From contig DNCM01000179.1 in assembly GCA_003498085.1 (NCBI GenBank), forward strand, positions 1 to 25,389: a stretch of 25,389 nt of DNA, read 5' to 3'. The position numbers were made by a program, and so were the translations under genes. The notes below the pieces were generated by a model. It had not been told where the DNA came from. It did not search any database and worked only from the letters and a program-made list of their open reading frames with translations. Source of the DNA: a bacterium (GTDB lineage: Bacteria > UBA9089 > UBA9088). Shown piece after piece: positions 7,359-14,741 of this stretch. Position 1 is the first letter of the stretch, and every line of letters starts with the position of its first letter.

Positions 7359-9160
7359 TTTTTGGTTAAGGAAAAATTAAAGAAGTTTGTTTCTTTACTA
7401 TTCACCAAAACCTCTCTTTCTTCCCCCTTATATCCTGCAAGCACTGCTTTCAGTCTATGTTTTCCTCCTTCGATCATGAATGAACGAATTGGGGTTTTAC
7501 CTATTGGTTTTCCATCAAGGAAGATTTCTGCACCTGGTGGAATTGAGGTAATAAAGCAGACAGAGGGACCCGTTACAATCTCTGGCATAGGCTTTGGTTT
7601 CTTGGGCAAAGGAGAAGGAATTTCTGCCTTTACTGGTTCATATTCTTGCGTAAAGAAAGGATAAGAAATAGTTGGGGAAGGCATTTTTTTAAACTCTTCG
7701 ATCGTCTTTTTTAGTTCAAGAAGCTCTTTGGATATTACTTCTGGTTCTCTTATGAGTGGTTTTTTTGGAATAAAACGAACAATCTCTTCTTTTTCATATG
7801 GTTTCTCATAAATAATCCTTTCTCTTGGGTAATATAATTCTTCTTTCAAATCCATTCTCTTCAAAAGAGCCATTATCTTTGTCCTCTGGTTTGGTTCAAC
7901 AAATGTCTTTCCCCTCCATGGAGAAAAACCTTCCATCCTTATTTCTACATTGTATGGTTTCCAAGGAACAAGTGATGGAATGATAACAGGTGTTTTTCCT
8001 ACTTCCTTTTCTTCGAAGAACACATAGCCACCACGAGGAATAGAATCAATAAGAAGGTTTCCAAAAAGCGGAGAAAGATTTGCACTAATCTCAATTACCT
8101 CCCCTTCCTTTATTTCTACATTCCTTGCAAATACTGAAAAACCTTCTTTTTGCACCTTTATTGAATGAATACCAGAAGAAAGAAAAATAGGTATCTTACT
8201 TATCTTTCCATCAATATATATCCTAGCATCTTTTGGATTTGGCCTTACAATCAATGTCCCTGTTCCAATAACAAGTTCTTCTTCAACTTCAGGAAGAACC
8301 ATAGGCTCAAGGTGAGCAACAATATCCATAGGCTCTTTTGTATTTACATTTATTACCTTTACAAAAGGCCTAAATCCTTCTTTTTCTATTTTAATATTAT
8401 AGTCACCAAATGAAAGTTTTGGAATAGTCAGTGGGGTCATTCCTTTTAGTATATCATCTAGAAATACATTAGCATCACTTGGATAAGAAGAAATTGTAAT
8501 AGAGCAAGAGGGTTTAAGTATTTTGTTGATAAAACCGATATTGACAAAGTTTATAATTGGTTGAAAATGCCTCATACCAAAGTAAAATCCAAAGCCTAAT
8601 ATCCCTCCAAACAAACAACCAATTATTGCAAATTTAAGTAACCTTGATGGTCGCTTTCTTCTCCTTATTGGTCGCCTTTTTACTAAAAGCTCCTCTTCAG
8701 AAGGAATAAATTTTTCTTCAATCTCCTCCTCTTCTTCCTCTTTCTCCATTAAGACCCCTTCCTTTGGCCATGTAACACCCTTTTCTTCCTCTTCAATACT
8801 TGCAAGGATTTCCTCTATCTTTTCAGTTGATGGCATTTCTTCATAGGTTGGTTGTATAGGCTCTTCTTTAGGTTTTTCATAAATTGGTGGATAAAGTTCT
8901 TCTTTTGGCAAGATAGGTTCTTCAGGTTCTTCCTTAAAAAAAGGCTCCTCGTAGGTTGGTGTAGGAATTTCTTCCAAAGGAGGAAAGACAAATGGTTCTT
9001 TCTCTGGGACAGAAATAAACTCTTCTTCTTTTGGAACAGCTGGTTTTTCCTCTAAAACAGGTTCTTCTTCATCAGAAATCTTTTCTTTTTCCATATCCAG
9101 TAGGAATTCCTTAGCGAGCTTTTCTACTATATCCTCTTCATCTTTTCTCTCTTCTTCCAT
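7355..9160 (-). CDS. Membrane-anchored protein with four PEGA domains
   Basis: A 601-aa protein. Residues 1-160 are a Glu/Pro-rich, acidic, low-complexity cytoplasmic tail with recurring EEP and PPIYEKP-like units. A basic patch (KRRPIRRRKR, 161-170) precedes one transmembrane helix at about 173-196, giving N-inside topology. Outside follow PEGA domains at about 218-285, 300-364, 366-434 and, after a Pro-rich linker, 533-600. Each shows the pattern P-x-A-x-V/I-x-(L/I)D-G, then K/G-TP, then G-x-H/Y-x-(L/I)-x-V-x-x-x-G-(F/Y). PEGA domains occur in surface and S-layer-associated proteins; the role here is unknown. The ATG is supported by GGGAGG (CCTCCC on +, 9169-9174). It lies 41 bp after trpA and overlaps accD, an odd place for an envelope gene. 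Confidence 0.85.
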   Translation of the reverse strand: MEEERKDEEDIVEKLAKEFLLDMEKEKISDEEEPVLEEKPAVPKEEEFISVPEKEPFVFPPLEEIPTPTYEEPFFKEEPEEPILPKEELYPPIYEKPKEEPIQPTYEEMPSTEKIEEILASIEEEEKGVTWPKEGVLMEKEEEEEEIEEKFIPSEEELLVKRRPIRRRKRPSRLLKFAIIGCLFGGILGFGFYFGMRHFQPIINFVNIGFINKILKPSCSITISSYPSDANVFLDDILKGMTPLTIPKLSFGDYNIKIEKEGFRPFVKVINVNTKEPMDIVAHLEPMVLPEVEEELVIGTGTLIVRPNPKDARIYIDGKISKIPIFLSSGIHSIKVQKEGFSVFARNVEIKEGEVIEISANLSPLFGNLLIDSIPRGGYVFFEEKEVGKTPVIIPSLVPWKPYNVEIRMEGFSPWRGKTFVEPNQRTKIMALLKRMDLKEELYYPRERIIYEKPYEKEEIVRFIPKKPLIREPEVISKELLELKKTIEEFKKMPSPTISYPFFTQEYEPVKAEIPSPLPKKPKPMPEIVTGPSVCFITSIPPGAEIFLDGKPIGKTPIRSFMIEGGKHRLKAVLAGYKGEEREVLVNSKETNFFNFSLTKK

Positions 9161-9201
9161 TCCTTACACCTCCCAATTTAAATATATTATGTCAACAAAC
9201 T

Positions 9202-9984
9202 TTATTTTTTGCAAGCTTTTTTTATCTCATTGACAAACAGTTTTACTTTTTCTTCAGGATTTTCTTGGTTCTTTGCAATGATATCGACAATTGCTGAGCC
9301 AATAATTACTCCATCAACAATATTTAAAACTTCCTTTACATGCTCTGGTTTTGATATTCCAAATCCAAGGGCTATAGGTTTTGGACAAAACTTACGAACC
9401 ATTACTAAGTCATCAATGAGCCTGTCCCTTAGTTTTTCCCTAATCCCTGTTATTCCAAGTAGTGAGACATAATAAACGAATCCAGAGGATTTATTAGAAA
9501 TGAGCTTTATTCTGCTAGGTGGACTTGTTGGTGCAAGTAGAAATATAAGACAAATACCTTTTTTTACGCACAATTTTCTTAATTCTTCTCCTTCCTCAGG
9601 TGGTAAATCTGCAACGATTAAGCCATCTACACCATTTTTTTCTGCATCCTCTATAAAAGAAGAAATGCCATATTTGTAAATGGGATTATAATAAGATAAA
9701 AGGACGATAGGGACTTTAGTTTTTTTTCTCATTCTTCCAACCAATTCAATTATCTTTTTTAAACTTGCTCCTTTTTTCAATGCCCTATTACATGCCTCTT
9801 GAATAATTGGACCATCTGCAATGGGATCTGAAAAAGGAATACCAAGCTCAATAATATCTGCTCCTCCTTCCTCAAGTGCAAAGATAAGACCTTCTGTTTT
9901 ATCTAAAGATGGATCTCCTCCTGTAATATATGGAATAAGAAGCGGCCTTTTTTTATTTCTAAACGCTTCTTCTATTCTATTCAT
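9202..9984 (-). CDS. trpA: Tryptophan synthase alpha subunit
   Basis: A 260-aa protein, normal for TrpA, which cleaves indole-3-glycerol phosphate to indole and glyceraldehyde 3-phosphate and passes indole to TrpB. Visible motifs: IPYITGGDP (18-25), ELGIPFSDPIADGP with catalytic Glu46 and Asp57 (the equivalents of Glu49 and Asp60 in the Salmonella enzyme), DGLIVADLPPEE, LLAPTSP, YYVSLLGITG and the phosphate-binding ALGFGIS and GVIIGSAIV segments. It overlaps trpB by 8 bp, and AAGGT lies about 9 bases before the ATG. Nothing key is missing. Confidence 0.97.
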   Translation of the reverse strand: MNRIEEAFRNKKRPLLIPYITGGDPSLDKTEGLIFALEEGGADIIELGIPFSDPIADGPIIQEACNRALKKGASLKKIIELVGRMRKKTKVPIVLLSYYNPIYKYGISSFIEDAEKNGVDGLIVADLPPEEGEELRKLCVKKGICLIFLLAPTSPPSRIKLISNKSSGFVYYVSLLGITGIREKLRDRLIDDLVMVRKFCPKPIALGFGISKPEHVKEVLNIVDGVIIGSAIVDIIAKNQENPEEKVKLFVNEIKKACKK

Positions 9985-11164
9985 TTTGCATTACCTTAGA
10001 AACTTCAGCAACATCCTTGTCTCCCCTTCCAGAAAGGCATATTATGATGATATTATCCTTTGGAAGCCTAGAGGCAAGTTTTGTACAATAGGCAATTGCA
10101 TGACTTGGCTCCAATGCTGGGATTATTCCCTCATGCTCAGAAAGGAGTAAAAAGCCATCCAAAGCTTCCTTGTCTGTAATTGCTACATATTCTGCCCTTT
10201 TTTCCTCTTTATAAAAGCTATGTTCAGGTCCTACTCCTGGATAGTCAAGACCAGCAGAGATAGAATGGGTTGTTTTGATCTGTCCATTTTCATCCTGAAG
10301 GATATAAGATAAAGAGCCATGAAGAATACCTTTTTCTCCAGCAGATAGGGATGCAGCATGCTTCCCTGTGCCTATTCCTTTCCCTCCTGCTTCAACACCG
10401 ATAAGTTTTACGGGAAGGTTGTAGAATGGATAAAAGAGGCCAATGGCATTAGAACCACCACCAACACAGGCAATGAGATAATTGGGCAATTTTTTTTCTT
10501 GTTTTAAAATCTGCATTTTTGTCTCCTTACCAATTACAGACTGAAAATCCCTCACAATCATCGGATATGGATGTGGACCAACAACAGAGCCAATGGCATA
10601 ATATGTAGTCCCTACATTTGTTACCCAGTCCCTTAATGCCTCATTTATAGCATCCTTTAGAGTCTTTGAGCCCGATGATACAGGATGGACACATGTTCCA
10701 AGAAGCTTCATCCTAAAGACATTAAGCCTTTGGCGCTCAATATCCTCCTCTCCCATATATACCTCACATTGCAATCCAAGCATTGCACATGCTGTTGCCG
10801 TTGCAACACCATGCTGTCCTGCACCAGTTTCTGCAATTACCCTTTTTTTTCCCATCATCTTTGCAAGGAGGACTTGACCAAGCGTGTTGTTTATTTTATG
10901 TGCACCTGTGTGGCATAGATCTTCCCTTTTTAGATAAATCTTTGCACCACCAAGCCTTTTTGTCAAATTTTTTGCAAAGTAAAGCGGTGTTGGCCTTCCA
11001 GCATATGAGGAAAGAAGACTTTTTAACTCTTTCTGGAAGCTTTTATCTTTTTTTGCAGAAATATACGCCTCTTCAAGCTCAATTAAGGCACTCATTAAGG
11101 TCTCTGGGACAAATCTCCCTCCAAAACCATTAAAACGGCCTTTTTTATCTGGAAGTCTTTGCAT
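9977..11164 (-). CDS. trpB: Tryptophan synthase beta subunit
   Basis: A 395-aa protein, normal for TrpB, which condenses indole with serine using pyridoxal phosphate. HTGAHKINN places the PLP Lys at residue 90. AETGAGQHGVATA and the phosphate-binding CVGGGSNAIG loop are present, as is the C-terminal CLSGRGDKD. The N-terminus PDKKGRFNGFGGRFVPETL matches the family, so the ATG at 11164 is the right start even though it overlaps trpF by 20 bp. It is the TrpB1 type that pairs with TrpA, which follows directly with an 8-bp overlap. Confidence 0.97.
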   Translation of the reverse strand: MQRLPDKKGRFNGFGGRFVPETLMSALIELEEAYISAKKDKSFQKELKSLLSSYAGRPTPLYFAKNLTKRLGGAKIYLKREDLCHTGAHKINNTLGQVLLAKMMGKKRVIAETGAGQHGVATATACAMLGLQCEVYMGEEDIERQRLNVFRMKLLGTCVHPVSSGSKTLKDAINEALRDWVTNVGTTYYAIGSVVGPHPYPMIVRDFQSVIGKETKMQILKQEKKLPNYLIACVGGGSNAIGLFYPFYNLPVKLIGVEAGGKGIGTGKHAASLSAGEKGILHGSLSYILQDENGQIKTTHSISAGLDYPGVGPEHSFYKEEKRAEYVAITDKEALDGFLLLSEHEGIIPALEPSHAIAYCTKLASRLPKDNIIIICLSGRGDKDVAEVSKVMQNE

Positions 11165-11735
11165 TTTCTATAAACGCCTTAAGTTTCTCATGGTTCTTTT
11201 TTCCTGGACTATCTTCAATTCCAGAGGATACATCAACTGCATAGGGTTTGACAAAATTTGTTGCATCCATTACATTCTCTGGGGTAAGGCCACCTGATAG
11301 AATGACCCTTCCTTTTTTGGAAAGTAGTTTTGCAACATCCCAGTGAATTTTACTGTTATTTTCTTTATCAATGAGCCATGTTATCCCTTCGTATTCTTCT
11401 ATTCTTTTAATGTCCTCCAAGCACTTTACCCTAAATGCCTTAATTGGCCTTTGGAATTCCTTGCAATATGAAGGACTTTCATTGCCATGAAACTGGACGC
11501 AAGAAATACCACAAAACCTTATGGTTCTTTTTACCTCATCTAGGCTTTCATCTACAAAAACACCGACAGTTGTGATAAATGGTTCAATATTTTCTATAAT
11601 TTCTTTTACTTTCTCAGGTTCTATATATCTTGGTGAGTTTTTGTAAAAAATAAATCCTAAGGCATCTATTCCAAAAGAAATTGCTGTATCTACATCTTCC
11701 TTTTCTTTCAGCCCACATATCTTGACCCTAACCAC
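11145..11735 (-). CDS. trpF: Phosphoribosylanthranilate isomerase
   Basis: A 196-aa TIM-barrel enzyme that isomerises N-(5'-phosphoribosyl)anthranilate in the third step of tryptophan synthesis. VKICGL gives the catalytic Cys7. FIFYKNSPRYI, the VGVFVDE stretch, the QFHG segment, LSGGLTPENV and the phosphate-binding DVSSGIE are all present. The start is GTG: AAGGAG (CTCCTT on +, 11742-11747) is 6 bases upstream, and no better start exists in frame. It begins 3 bp after the stop of the PPIase gene. trpE, trpG, trpD and trpC are not in the window, so the pathway is split on this genome or continues elsewhere. Confidence 0.96.
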   Translation of the reverse strand: MVRVKICGLKEKEDVDTAISFGIDALGFIFYKNSPRYIEPEKVKEIIENIEPFITTVGVFVDESLDEVKRTIRFCGISCVQFHGNESPSYCKEFQRPIKAFRVKCLEDIKRIEEYEGITWLIDKENNSKIHWDVAKLLSKKGRVILSGGLTPENVMDATNFVKPYAVDVSSGIEDSPGKKNHEKLKAFIENAKTSR

Positions 11736-11738
11736 TCC

Positions 11739-13250
11739 TTACTCCTTGCTTATCATTTCTTCAAATGCATACCCAAGCTTGACTTTTCTTGTCTTTTTAA
11801 GCCAGTCATACCATAAACCCAAAATCTCATCTTTCTTCTTTCTAGATGCGAGTTGTTCTATCTCTTCTTTTTCATCTTTTAGTCTTTTATTATCTGGTGG
11901 CAAAAATTTATTTACCTTGATTATATGAAATCCAAAACCTGTCTTTGTCGGTGTTCCTATCTCTCCTTCTTTTAGAGAAAAGGCAAGTTCTGAAATTTCA
12001 GGTACAATAAACCTTCCAAAGGCAATCTCTTTATTTAGCCGATCTGTCAAGTTCCTAATCTCCTTTGTATCTGTCCCTGGTAAAGTAAATCTTGGAATAA
12101 CACCTATTCTTCCATTACTCTTCTTTGAGATGGGAGCATTTGAATAAAGCTTAACTCCTTCTTCAAATGTAATTGTCCCATGTTTTATTTTTTCATAGAC
12201 AAGGTCTGCTGTCTTTGATGCAGAACCGACAGCATCATCATCATTCCTTAATTCTTTCCTAATATCCTCCTCTGCTTCTTTTAGTGTCTTTGGAATATCA
12301 GGTTTTTTTTCCTCGCATTTTATAATATGATAGCCAAAATCTGTTTTTACAATATCAGACATACCTCCTGGCTCTAATGCATATGCTGCCTTTTCAAACT
12401 CAGGAACCATTCTTCCTTCTCCGAAAAATCCCAGATCGCCTCCATTGAAACGGGATTGGCAATCTGAGTTATTCATTGCAAGTTCAGCAAAATCACCACC
12501 ACTCCTTATCTGCTGTAAAATATCAGCGATTCTCTGTCTTGCCATGTCGTCTTGTTCTTTTGTTGGCTTTGGTGGTAAAGCAACCAATATATGGCGAGCC
12601 CTTATATCTCCTGGTTTTTTATAATTATCTTTGTTTGCCTCATAATGCTCTTCTATCTTTTCTTTATCAACATAGCTTGCAGGGTCAATTAGGATGTGTG
12701 ATAAATCAACCTGCTTATACATATCATCAAAATATTCCTTTACTTCAAAGTTTGTTGGTTCGACTAGATCTGTTATTATGGCCTCAAGTTTTGAGATACA
12801 AAGTTCCTCTCTCATCTCGTTCTCTTTGAACCTCCAATATGAACTAGGCCAAACCTTCCTTGCTTGATTGTATGTTGCATCGTCTGGAAATGAAAGCCTC
12901 ATTGTTTGGATTACTTCCTTGTCTGTTGGAAAAATCCCCGTCCTCTTTGCCTCACAAAGCAAAAGTCTTCTCTTTATAGTCTCATCTATTGCCCTCTTAT
13001 TTAAGTCAGGGATATCAGATTCATCAAAATTTTCAAATCTTTGTTTGTATCTATCTATTATCCTCTGTCTTGAAAGGGAAACATCTATTTCTGTTATTTC
13101 ATAGCCTTCTATTCTTGCATATCTTATGTCTTCCGTTCTTACATCTCCTGTCTGTCTCATTCCCCAAGAAATAAATATTGTCCCAATGACAAAAGAAAAC
13201 ATTAAAATCCAAAAGATTAACTTTCTATTTTTTCTTAATATTTTTACCAT
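11739..13250 (-). CDS. SurA/PpiD-like peptidyl-prolyl isomerase chaperone
   Basis: A 503-aa membrane-anchored periplasmic folding factor. One N-terminal transmembrane helix (about 11-30) is preceded by basic residues, as in PpiD, rather than being a cleaved SurA signal. Residues 40-215 look like the alpha-helical SurA-N chaperone domain. A clear parvulin/PpiC domain lies at about 215-313 (RARHILV, GGDFAELA, GGDLGFFGEGRMVPEFE, FGYHIIK). A second, more diverged parvulin copy spans about 345-449, ending FGFHIIKV. A basic/acidic helix closes the protein. The client is probably outer-membrane or secreted proteins, such as those encoded in block 3. No Shine-Dalgarno is obvious. It sits 41 bp after the propeller gene and directly before trpF. 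Confidence 0.9.
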   Translation of the reverse strand: MVKILRKNRKLIFWILMFSFVIGTIFISWGMRQTGDVRTEDIRYARIEGYEITEIDVSLSRQRIIDRYKQRFENFDESDIPDLNKRAIDETIKRRLLLCEAKRTGIFPTDKEVIQTMRLSFPDDATYNQARKVWPSSYWRFKENEMREELCISKLEAIITDLVEPTNFEVKEYFDDMYKQVDLSHILIDPASYVDKEKIEEHYEANKDNYKKPGDIRARHILVALPPKPTKEQDDMARQRIADILQQIRSGGDFAELAMNNSDCQSRFNGGDLGFFGEGRMVPEFEKAAYALEPGGMSDIVKTDFGYHIIKCEEKKPDIPKTLKEAEEDIRKELRNDDDAVGSASKTADLVYEKIKHGTITFEEGVKLYSNAPISKKSNGRIGVIPRFTLPGTDTKEIRNLTDRLNKEIAFGRFIVPEISELAFSLKEGEIGTPTKTGFGFHIIKVNKFLPPDNKRLKDEKEEIEQLASRKKKDEILGLWYDWLKKTRKVKLGYAFEEMISKE

Positions 13251-13291
13251 AGCTTAATTATCCATAATGCTGGCTGCAAAGTCAAGTATTC

Positions 13292-14266
13292 CTAATGGCC
13301 GCCATGACTACTTTCCTTTGGAGGTGATTTTATTCCTTCCTTTGCTTTTCTCTTTCTTATATCCTCTGGGTTTTTTGGTGGAGGAGGCTTTCCACAATAA
13401 ACAAGACCATTGTTCAGTTTTTTCCATAGCTGTCCTCCATCTTCTGTTTTATAAAGCCCATTTTTTGTTGCAATATAGATATTCTTTGGGTCATCTGGAT
13501 CTATTGCAATGTCCATTATGTTTGTATTTAATAATCCTATATTTGCAGAACAAAAACTTTTTCCATTATCATAACTTATAAAAAAACCACCTATACTTGT
13601 ACCAAGATAAAGAATATCTTTATCTCTTACTATTCTCCTTATCTTTTTTGTCGTAAGTCCTTTATCTAGTGTAATCCAACATGTATTAGTTCCCCAAAAT
13701 AAACCATTTTCTGTTGCAACCCAAAGTCCTGTTTTTTCAGCCAAGATATCCCAAACTTTTTTTCCATTAAATCCAAGTTTTTCCCAAGTATGCCCAAAGT
13801 CACAACTTTTATAAATTCCATCGTTATAAGAAGAAAGATAAAAGTATTTGTCCAAAGAAATAATTTTTGTGATAGGAGATTTAAGACACATTATCTCTTC
13901 CCATTTCTTTAAGTCCTTATTTATTAAAACCTTACCAACCCATGTTCCAGCAACAATAGTTTTCTCACTAAAACAAACTGCAGAGACAAATGGCTGGTTG
14001 AGAACATGTTCCAATTTTTCTCCTCGTAAGATAAATAAACCATCCTCACAACCTGCGTAGATAAATCCGTTGTTACTACAAACTATATTGGTATTATAAG
14101 GTCCAATATTTTTCCAATTTTTTCCTCTATCTTTACTCTTGTAGATTCCATACATCGTTGCAAGATACATTTCATCCTTTACAATGGCTATAGAGTTTAT
14201 CTCATCAACTGGGATTTCGTGAGAAAATCCTAAAGATACCCAAAGAAGAAAAAGAATTTTTTTCAT
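13292..14266 (-). CDS. Secreted Asp-box (BNR-like) beta-propeller protein
   Basis: A 324-aa protein with a signal peptide (about residues 1-15) and a repeated propeller. Asp-box signatures S/T-x-D-x-G-x-x-W are seen at 44-51 (SKDRGKNW), 154-161 (SCDFGHTW), 231-238 (SYDNGKSF, last position Phe) and 274-281 (TEDGGQLW). Between them the YLATMYGIYKS, YLSSYNDGIYKS and YIATKNGLYKT strands repeat. This is the Ycf48/sortilin/BNR-like fold, not a sialidase, since no catalytic residues are recognisable. The tail from about 293 is Pro- and charge-rich and ends HGGH. First gene of the - strand unit, next to the PPIase. Possible roles are assembly factor or ligand binding outside the membrane; function unknown. 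Confidence 0.75.
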   Translation of the reverse strand: MKKILFLLWVSLGFSHEIPVDEINSIAIVKDEMYLATMYGIYKSKDRGKNWKNIGPYNTNIVCSNNGFIYAGCEDGLFILRGEKLEHVLNQPFVSAVCFSEKTIVAGTWVGKVLINKDLKKWEEIMCLKSPITKIISLDKYFYLSSYNDGIYKSCDFGHTWEKLGFNGKKVWDILAEKTGLWVATENGLFWGTNTCWITLDKGLTTKKIRRIVRDKDILYLGTSIGGFFISYDNGKSFCSANIGLLNTNIMDIAIDPDDPKNIYIATKNGLYKTEDGGQLWKKLNNGLVYCGKPPPPKNPEDIRKRKAKEGIKSPPKESSHGGH

Positions 14267-14319
14267 AAATAAATATTTTCTACTTATTATTAATTCTTCT
14301 AAAGTATTATAATATTTTT

Positions 14320-14348
14320 ATTATATCAAAAATAACTAGGAAAAACAA
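14320..14348 (-). promoter_or_regulatory. Probable promoter of the - strand (propeller-trp-accD) unit
   Basis: Read on the - strand, TTGTTT (14343-14348) is followed after 17 bases by a perfect TATAAT (14320-14325). It lies about 54 bp before the ATG at 14266. A second TATAAT sits 8 bases further downstream but has no matching -35. The -35 fits at only 3 of 6 positions, and such an AT-rich stretch gives chance -10 boxes, so confidence is moderate. Confidence 0.4.
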
Positions 14349-14544
14349 TTGTTAGTTTTTTAAAGTCTGTCCAATTTTTATGAAAGATTAATTTTTAACT
14401 AAAAAAGGGCACTCTTTTTTCTTTCAAGTTTCTAAAATTAGGGCATTGTCTTCTTAAAAAAATTTGATAAAAAAGCTTTTTAATACAACTTTTATATTAT
14501 ACATTGACATTTTTTAACTTAAGAAAAATTTAAATAAAGCAGTT

Positions 14545-14587
14545 AAACCTAGGAATGACTTAGCTTTTAAGACTTATGGATAGGTTT
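14545..14587 (+). promoter_or_regulatory. Stem-loop carrying the repeated GACTTATGG motif
   Basis: AAACCTA (14545-14551) pairs perfectly with TAGGTTT (14581-14587), enclosing a 29-base loop. Inside the loop CTTA...TAAG could form a small inner stem. The 3' half (14571-14586) is the motif also found at 1-16. It is about 94 bp upstream of the -35 box, so in DNA it could be a protein-binding site. It could only act as RNA if transcription started further upstream. No run of T follows, so it is not a terminator. Confidence 0.3.
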
Positions 14588-14637
14588 CTATTTCAATAAC
14601 TTTTTCTTAATTTCTATTTTTTCTCCTTCAGGATGGT

Positions 14638-14658
14638 GGATATGTCTATCCCGTCTAT
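14638..14658. promoter_or_regulatory. Operator-like dyad and direct repeat upstream of block 3 promoter
   Basis: GGATA (14638-14642) and TATCC (14647-14651) form a perfect inverted repeat with a 4-base centre. GTCTAT occurs twice, at 14644-14649 and 14653-14658, 9 bp apart. The region ends 22 bp before the -35 box, a usual place for an activator site. This is inferred from position and symmetry only. Confidence 0.25.
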
Positions 14659-14680
14659 GTATAAAAAAAATTAAAAAAAT

Positions 14681-14709
14681 TTGACAATTTGAATTTTTTA
14701 TGTTATAAT
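14681..14709 (+). promoter_or_regulatory. Consensus sigma-70 promoter of the cohesin/C25 operon
   Basis: TTGACA at 14681-14686 and TATAAT at 14704-14709 are both perfect, with the ideal 17-bp spacer. Transcription should start near 14716. A strong Shine-Dalgarno AGGAGG follows at 14728-14733, 8 bases before a GTG and 11 before an ATG. This is the strongest promoter seen in the window. Confidence 0.85.
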
Positions 14710-14741
14710 CTTTCTTAAAAGAAAATGAGGAGGTTTATATA

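Larger units (their letters stand above)
14267..14741. other. 475-bp AT-rich divergent intergenic region
   Basis: This is the only long gene-free stretch in the window. It separates the - strand trp/accD unit from the + strand cohesin/C25 operon. It contains a probable promoter for each direction, an AAAAAGCTTTTT palindrome at 14470-14481, a stem-loop with the repeated 16-bp motif at 14545-14587, and a dyad plus a direct repeat at 14638-14658 just upstream of the + promoter. No open frame with protein-like sequence, tRNA or known riboswitch consensus was found. Confidence 0.7.

Noticed and set aside
9190..9195. TTGACA on the - strand between trpA and the PEGA gene
   Set aside because: A -10 box at the right distance would have to coincide with the Shine-Dalgarno at 9169-9174; none is there.
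13292..14266. Sialidase function for the Asp-box protein
   Set aside because: Only the Asp-box fold signature is visible; no arginine triad or catalytic Tyr/Glu arrangement was recognised.
14470..14481. AAAAAGCTTTTT palindrome as a terminator
   Set aside because: The stem is almost all A/T with no loop, and no gene ends nearby; such palindromes are expected in AT-rich DNA.
14545..14660. Riboswitch (for example c-di-GMP type) before the surface operon
   Set aside because: No GEMM-like or other riboswitch core could be matched, and the segment is upstream of the promoter, so it would not be in the transcript.
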